A DNA stretch of 64,000 nucleotides, taken from positions 1,769,001-1,833,000 of the forward strand of contig NC_135551.1 in the NCBI RefSeq assembly GCF_964340395.1, read 5' to 3'. Each line of letters opens with the position of its first letter. Position 1 is the stretch's first letter. The notes below the pieces were generated by a model that saw only the letters and a program-made list of their open reading frames with translations, was not told the DNA's origin and ran no database searches. This document shows positions 14,801-26,834 of the stretch, in pieces. The position numbers and the translations under genes were made by a program. The stretch is from Glandiceps talaboti (lineage: Eukaryota; Hemichordata; Enteropneusta; Spengelidae).

Positions 14801-16984
14801 TAGTTTAGAACGTACTATAATCTTATAGAACCTGACAACAGAGTGGGGGAATCTGATAGTTTAGAACGTACTATAGTCTTATAGAACCTGATAACAGAGT
14901 GGGGGAATCTGATAGTTTAGAACGTACTATAGTCTTATAGAACCTGATAACAGAGTGGGGGAATCTGATAGTTTAGAATGTACTATAGTCTTATAGAACC
15001 TGATAACAGAGTGGGGGAATCTGACAGTTTAGAACGTACTATAGTCTTATAGAACCTGATAACAGAGTGGGGGAATCTGACAGTTTAGTACGTACTATAA
15101 TCTTATAGAACCTGATAACAGAGTGGGGGAATCTGACAGTTTAGTACGTACAACAATCTTATAGAACCTGATAACAGAGTGGGGGAATCTGACAGTTTAG
15201 TACGTACTACAATCTTATAGAACCTGATAACAGAGTGGGGGAATCTGACAGTTTAGTACGTACTATAATCTTATAGAACCTGATAACAGAGTGGGGGAAT
15301 CTGACAGTTTAGAACGTACTATAATCGTATAGAACCTGATAACAGAGTGGGGGAATCTGACAGTTTAGAACGTACTATAGTCTTATAGAACCTGATAACA
15401 GAGTGGGGGAATCTGATAGTTTAGAACGTACTATAATCTTATAGAACCTGACAACAGAGTGGGGGAATCTGATAGTTTAGAACGTACTATAGTCTTATAG
15501 AACCTGATAACAGAGTGGGGGAATCTGATAGTTTAGAACGTACTATAGTCTTATAGAACCTGATAACAGAGTGGGGGAATCTGATAGTTTAGAATGTACT
15601 ATAGTCTTATAGAACCTGATAACAGAGTGGGTGAATCTGACAGTTTAGAACGTACTATAGTCTTATAGAACCTGATAACAGAGTGGGGGAATCTGACAGT
15701 TTAGTACGTACTATAATCTTATAGAACCTGATAACAGAGTGGGGGAATCTGACAGTTTAGTACGTACAACAATCTTATAGAACCTGATAACAGAGTGGGG
15801 GAATCTGACAGTTTAGTACGTACTATAATCTTATAGAACCTGATAACAGAGTGGGGGAATCTGACAGTTTAGAACGTACTATAATCTTATAGAACCTGAT
15901 AACAGAGTGGGGGAATCTGACAGTTTAGAACGTACTATTGTCTTATAGAACCTGATAACAGAGTGGGGGAATCTGACAGTTTAGTACGTACTATAATCTT
16001 ATAGAACCTGATAACAGAGTGGGGGAATCTGACAGTTTAGTACGTACTATAATCTTATAGAACCCGATAACAGAGTGGGGGAATCTGACAGTTTAGAACG
16101 TACTATAGTCTTATAGAACCTGATAACAGAGTGGGGGAATCTGACAGTTTAGAATGTACTATAGTCTTATAGAACCTGATAACAGAGTGGGGGAATCTGA
16201 CAGTTTAGTACGTACTATAATCTTATAGAACCTGATAACAGAGTGGGGGAATCTGACAGTTTAGTACGTACTATAATCTTATAGAACCTGATAACAGAGT
16301 GGGGGATCTGACAGTTTAGAACGTACTATAGTCTTATAGAACCTGATAACAGAGTGGGGGAATCTGACAGTTTAGAATGTACTATAGTCTTATAGAACCT
16401 GATAACAGAGTGGGGGAATCTGACAGTTTAGAATGTACTATAGTCTTATAGAACCTGATAACAGAGTGGGGGAATCTGACAGTTTAGTACGTACTATAGT
16501 CTTATAGAACCTGATAACAGAGTGGGGGAATCTGACAGTTTAGAATGTACTATAGTCTTATAGAACCTGATAACAGAGTGGGGGAATCTGACAGTTTAGA
16601 ACGTACTATAGTCTTATAGAACCTGATAACAGAGTGGGGGAATCTGACAGTTTAGAATGTACTATAGTCTTATAGAACCTGATAACAGAGTGGGGGAATC
16701 TGACAGTTTAGAATGTACTATAGTCTTATAGAACCTGATAACAGAGTGGGGGAATCTGATAGTTTAGAACGTACTATAATCTTATAGAACCTGATAACAG
16801 AGTGGGGGAATCTGACAGTTTAGTACGTACTATAATCTTATAGAACCTGATAACAGAGTGGGGGAATCTGATAGTTTAGAACGTACCATTGTCTTATAGA
16901 ACCTGATAACAGAGTGGGGGAATCTGATAGTTTAGAACGTACTATTGTCTTATAGAACCTGATAACAGAGTGGGGGAAATCTGG
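11865..16984. repeat. 56-bp minisatellite, about 91 copies
   Basis: The unit begins AATCTGATAGTTTAGAACGT and contains ACTATAATCTTATAGAACCT and GATAACAGAGTGGGGG. Two units (near 11955 and 13698) carry a 10-base insertion ending CAAGTT. A rarer CAACAATC variant recurs at 14591, 15151 and 15767, that is at 10 and 11 units, showing block duplication. The array ends 36 bases before the acceptor of exon 2. Confidence 0.97.
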
Positions 16985-17021
16985 TCACCGTTGTTTACAA
17001 TGTTTATTTCAATATTTTCAG

Positions 17022-17111
17022 TTACAATGGTGGAAGCAGTCATTCTGAGTTTGGTGATGTAACAGTTATACATTGTTTGACTGGATGGCTACCAGAGACT
17101 ATACCTTTACA
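17022..17111 (+). CDS. ADGB: Androglobin exon 2: calpain-like core, GG/E..D segment
   Basis: Encodes residues 47-76, starting in phase 2 and ending with CA of codon 77. The acceptor is TATTTTCAG and the donor is GTAAGT. The peptide begins DYNGGSSHSEFGDVTVIHC and continues LTGWLPETIPL. The GG..SE..D pattern matches the calpain stretch in which GGS..E...D.TGG follows the LLEKAYAK helix. The canonical calpain TGG is replaced by the androglobin-type LTGWLPE. The acceptor lies only 36 bases after the end of the 56-bp minisatellite. Confidence 0.9.
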
Positions 17112-18016
17112 GTAAGTATTCTCATTTTACCCAGTGCTATGCAGGGCTGTCTGTTTTGTGACGGAATGTCATAGCAACTATAAGCTGTCCAAGCACTATA
17201 TAGTAGTACATTAAAATGAAGTCACTCTCAAAGTCTTGTATAATGCTGCTTTTATAATCTATGTATACCTAGGCAATATTTCTGATCAAAGAATATTGAC
17301 AGTAACACAAACTTAGAAAACAAAAACCAGATTTGATGGCATACCAAAAATACTTGCAAAATATTCAGAGTGTAGAGTTTCATATTGCGGTTAGAAAAAG
17401 TCAATTAAATGCACATATCAAGAACTGGGGACACTTTTTGAAATTGATAACTTAAGAAAAGTTTAAAATACCAAATGTAAAAGTATTCATTCACAAAAGA
17501 GTTGTATTTTTGTAATAAACCCAATAAAATGTTATTAAATACAAAAAAACAAACAAAAAAACTTGAAATGTTGTGGTTGATAAAAGTAAATATAGGAATA
17601 GAGCCACCTTCCTCAGATGTCAGGCAATATAGTGAAAGTTAATGTTTAGTTTAGCTTTCATTGTTAGCTGTCGATGTTATTCACTTCAAATTGTAAGTGT
17701 CAAGAATATCCACTGTCAGAAGTTTAATAGTTATGTCGTATGTAATAGTAGTTGATGTAATAGGTGTGTATTTTACAGATGTATTGCAGAGAAAGAAATG
17801 TTTAAGAAGTGGCAATCTGTGCTTAGAAATGAAACAGACACAACGAATAGACAGAGTAGTCAGAGTAGTAAAGGGCAAGTATACCAGACTATAGTAGTGT
17901 ATAAGTAAAGATAGATGTTGTTTAGAAGTGTAATTTGTAGATGTACAATGTAGTTAGAAAGTTGGTACATATTCAGCATGGTACACAGCACGGTATAAAG
18001 TAAGTTGAGCGTAGTT
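17112..18016. other. Intron 2, first part: no feature seen
   Basis: AT-rich non-coding sequence with an A-rich stretch near 17540. No gene, transposon or array is recognised. Confidence 0.5.
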
Positions 18017-18395
18017 TGTATTCCGCATGGTATGTAGTCAACACAGTATGTAGTCACATGGTATGAAGTCAACACAGTATGTAGTCACATGGTATGAAGT
18101 CAACACAGTATGTAGTCACATGGTATGTAGTCAACACAGTATGTAGTTACATGGTATGTAGTCAACACAGTATGTAGTCACATGGTATGAAGTCAACACA
18201 GTATGTAGTCACATGGTATGTAGTCAACACAGTATGTAGTCACATGGTATGAAGTCAACAGGGTACATAGCATGGTAAGTCAGCATGGTATAATATGTAG
18301 TCAGCATGGTACGTAATCAGCATGGTACATAGTCAACACAGTACCGGTATGTAGTCAATATGGTATGTAGTCAGCATGGTACATACAGTTAATGT
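18017..18395. repeat. 31-bp minisatellite with degenerate flanks
   Basis: Core copies (18050-18260) alternate CATGGTATGTAGTCA and ACACAGTATGTAGTCA in a 31-base unit, about 7 regular copies. It decays on the 3' side into irregular CATGGTA/AGTCA repeats up to about 18395. Confidence 0.85.
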
Positions 18396-18458
18396 AGTAC
18401 ATCTGGTTACAAATATAAATCCTAGAATAGACAGTTGTGTAATTCAGTATAAATACTT

Positions 18459-18459
<1 letters not shown>

Positions 18460-18544
<85 letters not shown>
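18460..18544. repeat. (GATA)n microsatellite, about 21 copies
   Basis: A nearly perfect tetranucleotide run. Its translation gives meaningless LSIY repeats on the minus strand. Confidence 0.98.
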
Positions 18545-18680
18545 CAGAAAAGGCAAGTACAGTATAGGAATGTATGACTTGGTAGACAGAATGGCATGTA
18601 CAGTGCAGGAATGTATGACTTGTTAAACCAAAGTACAAATGGGGTTAAAATGGTAATATACAGTAGCACTATTTTGACAT

Positions 18681-19032
18681 GCGCACTCACCCTAGGTAGG
18701 TCGCAGTCACTTCCGTTTTGTGGTTATAATTGATCACATTGATCACATCAGTGATAGTGCATGCTGCGGCATGCGATTCAGTGAAAGTGCTTTCGGAAGA
18801 CTGAGAGTTGATTGTACAACCATCATTGCTATATTACTCAAGATTATTTCATTTTGAAACACTGAATACAACCAAAGTATCTCTAAATATCATAAGGTAC
18901 ATATTTTCTGAGACAGAAACTTATAAGTGCATTTACTAGAGCACACATGCTGCTGAACTTGCTATCACAAAAGCAATCGAGTTAATACAACAGCAAAATG
19001 GAAGTGGCTGCGGCCTACCTAATGTGAGCACA
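18681..19032. mobile_element. MITE-like element with imperfect 40-bp terminal inverted repeats
   Basis: The left end reads CTCACCCTAGGTAGGTCGCA then GTCACTTCCGTTTTG. The right end, reverse-complemented, reads CTCACATTAGGTAGGCCGCA then GCCACTTCCATTTTG. The 350-base body has no coding capacity. The structure fits a non-autonomous DNA transposon; I could not define a target-site duplication or superfamily. Confidence 0.75.
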
Positions 19033-19482
19033 CCACCGGTGGAAAAATATTTCGAAATAGCACTATTGTTGTAACTATTTCAATGAAAATAAATGAGTAG
19101 TGATGTGTAGAATGTATACATCTATTGTCACAGCATGTGTGTGAATCTCAGAAATACTATTAGCTGGAAGTTGAATATCACACTATTAGCACACTTCTGG
19201 TTAATGGTGTTGATATAGGCTTTATAGTAAGATATAGTAAGATTCACAATGTGGGTGTATTGGTGATTATATATATTTTAGTTAGTAAGGCTACCAGTGG
19301 AATGTTGTTAGCAAGACTTCAGTAAAGTCTTGTTGACAAGGTTACCAGTGAAGTCTTGTTGGCATGTTACCTGCAGTGGAATGCTGTTGGCAAGGCTACC
19401 AGTCTCATTGGTTAAAACCAGAGATACATTGTAATATCATGCACCGAAGCAATGTACATGTGTCGTATTTTAACAATTCTAG

Positions 19483-19673
19483 GTATGGTCACATTAATCA
19501 AGTGTGGGACCTCCTTAAGATATTACTACCTGAGTTTAAATTACCAGAATTAGAAGAACAAAAACCACCAGAGCTGGATACAGTGAAAAAAGATCCAAGT
19601 AAAACTGATGAAGTCAGCAAAGATGGTAAGAAAGATGATAAGGCAGTAAAAGAAGTCAAAGACAAGGAGAAAG
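19483..19673 (+). CDS. ADGB: Androglobin exon 3: end of calpain-like part and start of Lys-rich linker
   Basis: Encodes residues 77-140, ending with one base (G). The acceptor is AATTCTAG and the donor is GTAAGT. It begins QYGHINQVWDLLKILLPEFK, a helix followed by LPEFKLPE, a motif typical of androglobin. It then becomes strongly charged (KKDPSKTDEVSKDGKKDD and further K/D/E). The second half is low complexity and probably disordered or a charged helix, linking the protease-like module to the next domain. Confidence 0.88.
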
Positions 19674-19909
19674 GTAAGTGTGCATGGTTTCATATGTATC
19701 AAAGATAGAACTATAGCCTAGGTAAGTGTATGTGTGATGTTTGACAACAACCTTTATCAGAATGTCATACTTACAACTGACCACTAGGTGGCGGTATAAT
19801 CATGAGCTTGTGTGGGATTGTAGCACCTGATATTTTCGCAGGAAAACTTTGAACTGCTTGTTGGCTGTAACCTGTAAATCATTTGATCTAGCAAGGTGAT
19901 GAACATTTT

Positions 19910-20687
19910 TAGCACAACTGAACTGATAAGGTTCAGTAGTGCTATAGGCATGGCAAAGTGTCTGTCTGTTTGTCTGTCTGTCAGTGTGTGTATGTGTGTG
20001 TGTGTGTGTGTGTGTAAACAACTTAAAAGTCAAAAACCAATGGACCGATTGCCATGATATGTGGTGGGTATATTACCTTGAGTGTCTAGTTGAGAAATTG
20101 TTCAAATCAAAATGTGTGATTTGGGTCAAAATACTTGAACTCCAAAAGTACATGGCAGATCTTAAATTTGATTGGAACACTTTTAACTTAAAGGTGTTTA
20201 GATTAAGAATTGTTCATGACATCATGATCCCATCAGTGATATGCAAATTAGATTTTAAAATGTCGATTTTGGTCAAAAACTTATATCTTGAAACTGCATG
20301 GTGAAATGGGTTGAAACTTGGTGGGGATGTTTCTGGAGGTATTGTTCTGTAGTTTTTGTTGAAAACATTTCGACACAATTGGTCCCAGCAACCATGACCA
20401 TGCCCTTAGCAACAGTGAAATGACGATGCACATTACAAAGATAGCAACAGGGATGGGTAGGTAAGTGACTAATGATTCAAAAAATGTATCATACAAATAT
20501 GCATAGCAACAGGACCATGCCCATAGCAATATCTACATGATGGTTTGTATTACAAAGATGAAAAGTGGGAAGGGAAAGCAAGTTAATAAAGATTCCAGAA
20601 AATGTATGGAAATATCCCTAGCAACAAGACCATGTCCATAGCAACAGCCAAATACAGTTGTGCTACCATGCCATTGGTGCTATTTTT
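19910..20687. mobile_element. Repeat family 1, copy A: terminal hairpin, TCTG/TG microsatellite, core tandem units
   Basis: The head is a hairpin: TAGCACAACTGAAC, loop TGATAAG, GTTCAGTAGTGCTA. A TCTG-then-TG microsatellite follows (19963-20015). The body reads like CTCAAAAACTACTGGACAGA-type sequence found in copy B. The core has two to three degenerate units of about 110 bases around AGCAACAGGACCATGCCCAT. The tail CAGTTGTGCTACCATGCCAT returns the TAGCACAACTG motif in inverted orientation. This architecture resembles pearl/Helentron non-autonomous elements (inference). Confidence 0.7.
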
Positions 20688-20733
20688 GATCATTTGCATC
20701 TAAATAATTTTGACTTGATTTATTTACTTACAG

Positions 20734-20826
20734 AAAAGGCAGAGAAAGGTGAAAAGCCTGGCAAGGAGAAAGAACACAAAGAGGACAAAAAAGACAAAAA
20801 AGAGAAAGACAAAGATAAAGATAAAC
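20734..20826 (+). CDS. ADGB: Androglobin exon 4: Lys/Glu/Asp-rich linker
   Basis: Encodes residues 141-171, starting and ending in phase 1. The acceptor is TTACTTACAG and the donor is GTAAGG. Almost every residue is K, E or D (for example EDKKDKKEKDKDKDK), in mixed KE/KD repeats that favour a charged helix or disorder. The phases agree with exons 3 and 5, which is the main support because the sequence itself is too simple to recognise. The reading frame stays open past the donor for another 17 codons, so an intron-retention form would add a short tail. Confidence 0.75.
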
Positions 20827-22011
20827 GTAAGGAGTCCACAGCAATCTCTGCTGTAGACATCATTTTTAACAGACACTAAAATGACTAGATTGTGGTGGCG
20901 TGTTGCTTAGTAACCAGTGGTAATTATGGGATGGTTTGGGATGTTTGTGGGTATTGTTTTTATCTCCACCATTGCATGTCACCATGGTAACCACCTGCAT
21001 GCAGTGCGTGTGGCATAACCTTGACATTGACTCATTGCATGTTTCTGTGTGAAGTGGTTTTTTTTTTTGCCATATTAACATTCTAACATGTAAAATGGTT
21101 GAAACTATCCCCTTGACACAAGGCACATCATCACCCTGCATAGACTTGCACATTTTAGAAAAAAGACAGACAGGGAATTAAATTTGAAAACAATTTATAT
21201 TTATGAAACCCTTAAAGAAGGATGTTTTTGATTGTTTTCATTTTCTTGTTTTTTATTTTGACTGGATTTGTCACATTGGTTGTGTCTGCTAAGTGAGTTT
21301 TACACTTCTTTGGATGACATAATCAGTGATCAAACTTGAACAAATAAAAGACCGACAATAAAAACAATCAAGCCTTTTCCTTTATCTGAATTAAATTCAA
21401 AATTATCAACTGAATCCCATCTTCTCTTGCCTTTCTGATATCTTCTAGTATTTGAAAAAACAAAAAACCTTTCAGTATAGTTTCCCAAAATGGCAAAAAA
21501 ATATATTCTCTGATTTTCCTTCAGTGGAACACAGAATAAAAAAATTGTAAGAGCTGTTATCTTCCATATACCCTGGTACATGGACTAGGGGGTTAGTATT
21601 ATTGGTATGGTATTTGGTGGACTGGGATTAATTGGTGGACCAATGCAAATTAAAAGCATAATACTGCAAATAGTGTACATAACAAAATATAGCCACAAAT
21701 TAATAGTAATGGATGAATGATTAAAATGTAGGTATTATTGAGTTTTTGATAAAGATATAATGTGCTAATGAAATATAAATGGGGTTTTAAATGGAGTGAC
21801 TGTGAAAATGTCTTCTGAAGTACAAATAATTGCATGAAAACAGCACATAATTTAAAGACAAGTTGTGCTTGTTTAATGTGTCTCTTTGTGCAATATTCAC
21901 CATAATTTCATAATTGTTATAATTATACTGTAAATGGATTTCAAATGAATAACTAGGTACTGAAACAATGAGTGATGTAAAATGTCAAAAAACAATTGCA
22001 CCACCATGTCA

Positions 22012-22014
<3 letters not shown>
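20827..22014. other. Intron 4, first part: no feature recognised
   Basis: AT-rich non-coding sequence. Nothing convincing on either strand; scattered small open frames lack coding character. Confidence 0.5.

Positions 22015-22048
<34 letters not shown>
22015..22048. repeat. (TA)n microsatellite
   Basis: An uninterrupted TA run of about 17 copies. Confidence 0.95.
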
Positions 22049-22052
<4 letters not shown>

Positions 22053-23860
22053 TTTCATCATTTCACATTATGCACACATTATTAATATTACATGTCATTT
22101 CAAAGATAAAACTCCATTAACTATTAATCCAGTCACCCCTATAATTGTGAAATACATTGATCCTTTAATAATAAAATAAGTGAGGTTATACTAAACTATA
22201 TGTAAAGTAGGTATATAACTGACCAGTAATGATAGCACCATTCACAATCACAACTATTTCACTACATGTTAGCACCAGTGTTCAGCACGGAAAGGGAAGA
22301 ACAATAACACATTTTGCATGAAAGTTTTTGCTAGATTTGTCAGACATCTTTATGGACTTGAACACAGCATTCAAAGAAGCTTATCATTGAATTTGCATGG
22401 TGCATGATTTTATGGGTGATGTCAAAGTTCAAGGGTTAAGGTCAAGGTTCATGTGCATGGATAAATATTCACAATCTATTTTCTCTTAGCATGTTCCACT
22501 CTCTACCAATGAGGACTCACACTAACTTTGTACTTCTGCTTGTATGTTCACTTTGGGATTCTCTTCTCCAATTTTTTTATGAATATATTATTATCGCGCA
22601 ATCAACCACTGGTGTTCTTGATATACGCTGTGGCAACTGACCCTGCAATGAACCAACCAACTATCAACTGTAAAGGACCCGGTACTCAGGGTGATCCGGG
22701 GCTAGGTGTGTCAAATTGTGGCAGATCATTGGTTACCATCAGATCTCTCCACATTCATGTACATTTACATTATTGTTGTGCCTATATAGCCAATATGCTG
22801 ATCAATGATTATGAAATGTCAGCACTGGTGACAGAGTGGTAAACTGGTGATAGAGTGCTCATAATCTGAACATAAGTGACAAAGTGCTGGTGTTCAGCCC
22901 ACCATTGCCAAAGTGCTGGTGATCAACCCACCACTGCCAAAGTGCTGGTGATCATGAACTGACTGGTGGTGGGTGTGCAAGGTGACTGCGAGCATAAAAG
23001 TGATGAAGTGTTGGTTATCAGCACACTATTAGTAATCAAGGGCACACTGACTGAATGCTCTGTGATACAGTGCCAGCTATATAAACACAACAATAACAGA
23101 GTTCCTGGTTCTTTCTGACTCACAATTCCAGTCCAACAGTATAGTCTGGAGCATCTCATTCAGTATTCAGTTATTTTGCCTTCACAATAACAAGACACAT
23201 TACCATACAGTGTCACTATCGGTGCATTCCAACCAGTCATGGCCTGTCTCTTACTCTGCTTCAATCTTGTAGTATTTTAAGAGGGATTTGGAACGCTATA
23301 TAATTTACATTACAAATGTACTAAATGAATTCAAAAATCCTCTGTCCAATAGAATTCTCTACAATATTGTAAGATATGTACACTGCTGGGGAGATCTGAT
23401 GAGTGATGTGTGTGTGTGTTTGGTTTCAGTTGTTATTATTTTCATATTTTGTATTTAATTATTTATCTACATTATGCTTTGTTGCTGCTTGTTTGCATTA
23501 CAAAATTAAAATCCTAATATTTTAACAAATTGTACTAATAGTTCAGGTTCAAGTTTATATGTTAAAGATAAGACATTAGACAAAACACACTTCAATATTT
23601 TTCTGTTTTGACATTACTCTGGTATTTTTTTAAATTTATTATGAGACCTATTTACTTTGAGACTAACTTGTTTTAAACTTTCTTTTTGACCAATTCGTCT
23701 TATTTTTATGTACTGATGTAAACTATTTCTCTATTTTGATTTTCTCTCATATTTTTCTATTCATTTTTTTCCTTTTATTTTTTTAAAGTAAAACTGCATT
23801 TGAAGTTCTTTACTATCAATTACATTATATACTTGACACTGACAAATATGTGACATGTAC
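22049..23860. other. Intron 4, middle part: no gene seen
   Basis: Contains a short degenerate tandem patch (about 22830-22960, units with CAAAGTGCTGGTGATCA) and otherwise AT-rich unique sequence. Confidence 0.5.
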
Positions 23861-23863
23861 AGT

Positions 23864-24030
23864 CTCAGTTTCCTTATATAGTCAATATAGCTGTATATGA
23901 CCATATTTGGAGATCTCAGTGCTATTTGTAAGATGCATGTTTTTCAAATATTGTCAATGCAGATGTTACATACACCCTTGTTTCCTTATATGGTCATTAT
24001 GGCTGTGTTTGGCCATATTTGGAAATCTTG
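23864..24030. repeat. Diverged tandem duplication, about 125-bp period
   Basis: TTTCCTTATATAGTCAATAT with GACCATATTTGGAGATCT is repeated as TTTCCTTATATGGTCATTAT with GGCCATATTTGGAAATCT about 125 bases later. Confidence 0.65.
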
Positions 24031-24084
24031 ATAATATAATGCAAAATGTACAATTGCCAAAAATGGTATAGTGATACAATTTTA

Positions 24085-25000
24085 CCTCCGAGTCCCATAA
24101 GGGAGGTTATGTTATGCTTTTGTCTGTCTGTCTATGTGTGTGTGTCTGTCTGCCTGTCTGTCAGTCTGTCTGTCTGTGGACATGATATCTCAAAAAGTAC
24201 TGCATCGATGAAACTTGCTAGACATCTTTCATATGTTAATCACAAGAACACTGATTAGATTTGGTAAACATCCAATGAATATTAATTAGTCATTTGCATA
24301 ATTAATGATTTTTAGTAATTAGGCTATATCTTAAGAATGCTCTCTTGAAATTCAAAATAATTTGGTGCATGCTTTAATCATAACAAAGCGCACATGCCAT
24401 ATGTAGTTTGCTAATGTAGCATATAGTTTTAATGAATAATTTGTATAATTCATTATTTGTAGTAGTTAGGCTATATCTTAAGAATGCACTCTTCAAATTC
24501 GACATTTTTACAGAAATCAACCGTAATTAAGCACATATGTCCTAAAAAGCTATTTGGCATAGTTTTTAGTTTTAATGAGTAATTTGCATAAATAATGATT
24601 TTTGGTAATTAGGCTATATAGTAAGAATGCAAAATTCAAATTTAATTTAACTTGGTACATACATCAACCATTACAAATCACATGTGTCTGATGTACTTTT
24701 TTATGTAGTTTTTCATTGTGATGTTTAATTTGCATAAATAATCACTTTTGATGATTAGGCAATATCTTTAGAATGCAAGCTTTAAATTTCAGATAATTTG
24801 ATGGTAAAAAAGTGCATGTCATGATGTATCCTTTAAAGCTTGTTGATGTAGCTTATAATCGTAATGGTTAATTTGCATAATTAATGATTTTTCAATAACG
24901 AGGCAGTATGTTACTATGCAAGCTCCAAATTTCATATAGTTTCATATAATTAATTTTCCAATTAAGGAATACATCATGCATAATACCAGAGTTCAAAATT
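24085..25000. mobile_element. Repeat family 2: ACCTCC/GGAGGT hairpin, TCTG microsatellite, degenerate tandem core
   Basis: The head hairpin ACCTCC-gagtcccataag-GGAGGT is followed by a TCTG/TGTG microsatellite (24119-24178). After a conserved-looking ATGATATCTCAAAAAGTACT stretch come about five diverged units of 140-150 bases. Each contains AATTTGCATAATTAATGATT and TTAGGCTATATCTTAAGAATG or variants. It has the same layout as family 1 with different sequence. The right end is not clearly defined. Confidence 0.6.
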
Positions 25001-25577
25001 TTGCATTCCAACAATGTGTAGGGCCAAAAATCTATTTTTTCCCCCTTACATTCAGCTTCTTAAGAGTAGGGCATGATGACAAAAGACAATAGACAAGAAC
25101 ACCATTGTCTACATTATTTCCTCATGAATATTCTGTCCAAACTCATGAATATGCACGTCACTGAACAGCGGTACGAGTGACTACACAGTGTCAAACGTGA
25201 TTACCAGTAATGCCTGGCATGTTGAAGAAGCCTAAATCTGATCTACTCTGTTGTTTAATGTGTGTAGGAAGTAGGCCTCATTATGTGATGTATTTGAAGT
25301 AACGGCAGTAAAGATAAAAAACAGTATTGCCTTGTAGTCTTGTCATTTCAACTTTGGTTTTCAGAATGTTGATGAAAAATCTCATTGCCCTATTTCTATG
25401 AAGAAACTTTCCTGTTAAAACTTGAAGATTTGAATCGCCACTGTGACAGTTTTATTTATTTATTTCTTTTAAAGAGGGTTAAAAGTCATATAGATAACCT
25501 AGTTAGCTAAAAGCTAGTCTTCCCCAGACCCTCTAAAAGACAACAAACAGTGCTATAATTACTAAGGGAATATAAAC
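25001..25577. other. Intron 4 remainder: nothing recognised
   Basis: Unique non-coding sequence with a short A/T-rich stretch (25450-25475). Confidence 0.5.
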
Positions 25578-25820
25578 AAATTATCACTTCCCTCTGACAC
25601 CTTGTTAGGAAAGATATTACAATATTTAAAACATGAAATTATCATCGATCCCTATTACCTTGTAAGGAAGATAGTACAATATTTGGAACATGAAGAAATG
25701 ATAATTTCCTGCCATTACCTAATTAGGAAGGATATGGTACCATGTTTGGAATATCAAGAAATTATCATTTTCTGCCAACTCCTTATTAGGAAGGAAGCTT
25801 ACCATATTTGGAAGTTGTAC
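25578..25820. repeat. Four diverged tandem units of about 62-65 bp
   Basis: Related segments CCTTGTTAGGAAAGATATT, CCTTGTAAGGAAGATAGTA, CCTAATTAGGAAGGATATGG and CCTTATTAGGAAGGAAGCTT recur at 25600-25800, each followed by a CATGAA/TCAAGAA-ATTATCATT segment. Confidence 0.7.
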
Positions 25821-25889
25821 ATGTTGTATCAATTGTAGTATTGACAGTTGTTATAAATGAATCTAATGTACTTGATTGCCTTTGTTTAG

Positions 25890-25999
25890 ATAAAGATGCA
25901 GGGTTAGGTGAAGCAGCCAATGGTCCACAGGTTGCCATTTATGTTAGTTATGATAATCCTCCTAAAGTACCTGTCAGAGTCTCACTGCTTGGAGAAATG
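25890..25999 (+). CDS. ADGB: Androglobin exon 5: beta-rich segment
   Basis: Encodes residues 172-208, entering in phase 1 and leaving in phase 0. The acceptor is TTTGTTTAG and the donor is GTAGGT after GAA ATG. The peptide includes VAIYVSYDNPPKVPVRVSLL, a hydrophobic beta-strand pattern conserved in androglobins downstream of the calpain-like core, and ends LGEM. The last few bases of the exon and the whole donor site are copied into the adjoining 71-bp minisatellite. Confidence 0.88.
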
Positions 26000-26418
26000 G
26001 TAGGTTCTATTCCAATTACAAACTATCCACAGCTAACATAGCCATACCAAACCTACCTTGTCATGAAATGGTAGGTTCTATTCCAATTACAAACTATCCA
26101 CAGCTAACATAGCCATACCAAACCTACCTTGTCATGAAATGGTAGGTTCTATTCCAATTACAAACTATCCACAGCTAACATAGCCATACCAAACCTACCT
26201 TGTCATGAAATGGTAGGTTCTATTCCAATTACAAACTATCCACAGCTAACATAGCCATACCAAACCTACCTTGTCATGAAATGGTAGGTTCTATTCCAAT
26301 TACAAACTATCCACAGCTAACATAGCCATACCAAACCTACCTTGTCATGAAATGATAGGTTCTATTCCAATTACAAACTATCCACAGCTAACATAGCCAT
26401 ACCAAACCTACCTTGTCA
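26000..26418. repeat. 71-bp minisatellite containing copies of the exon 5 donor site
   Basis: Six units of 71 bases. Each starts GGTAGGTTCTATTCCAATTA and ends CTTGTCATGAAAT, so every junction recreates AAATG-GTAGGT. Donor copies are at 26000 (the true exon border), 26071, 26142, 26213 and 26284. The sixth, near 26355, is mutated to GATAGG. Confidence 0.95.
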
Positions 26419-26834
26419 GGATCAATATTTCATACAGTGTTATGGTAATTAAATATCATTCCCCAACTCTTTCCTCAAATTCATGTAAAGAGAATACATA
26501 TTGTGAGTCACATACATTTATACATACTAATAGACAGACACACAACTGACATGTATACTATAGAATCATTCAAAACTCCTACACAAATTCACATACACAG
26601 TGAATATTAACAAATGAATGAACTTTGTACATTATTTTTGGTCAAGACATACTTTTCATATTCCCACAATCCATAGGCTGATGCATCAGAACGTCTTCGT
26701 CAGTCTGGACTATCGCATGTCTTTCCACATCCATTGCTGTTAACAAGAACACGATCCTGTCCTCTAGTAGCTCCACCACCACCACCTGTTGTACCAGCAT
26801 GGAAATTAATAAGACAAAAGAAAAAGAAAACAAC
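26419..26834. other. Intron 5 spacer
   Basis: Unique AT-rich sequence between two arrays; no feature seen. Confidence 0.5.

Noticed and set aside
18355-18690. 111-codon minus-strand open frame with Leu-Ser-Ile-Tyr repeats
   Set aside because: It is the translation of a GATA microsatellite.
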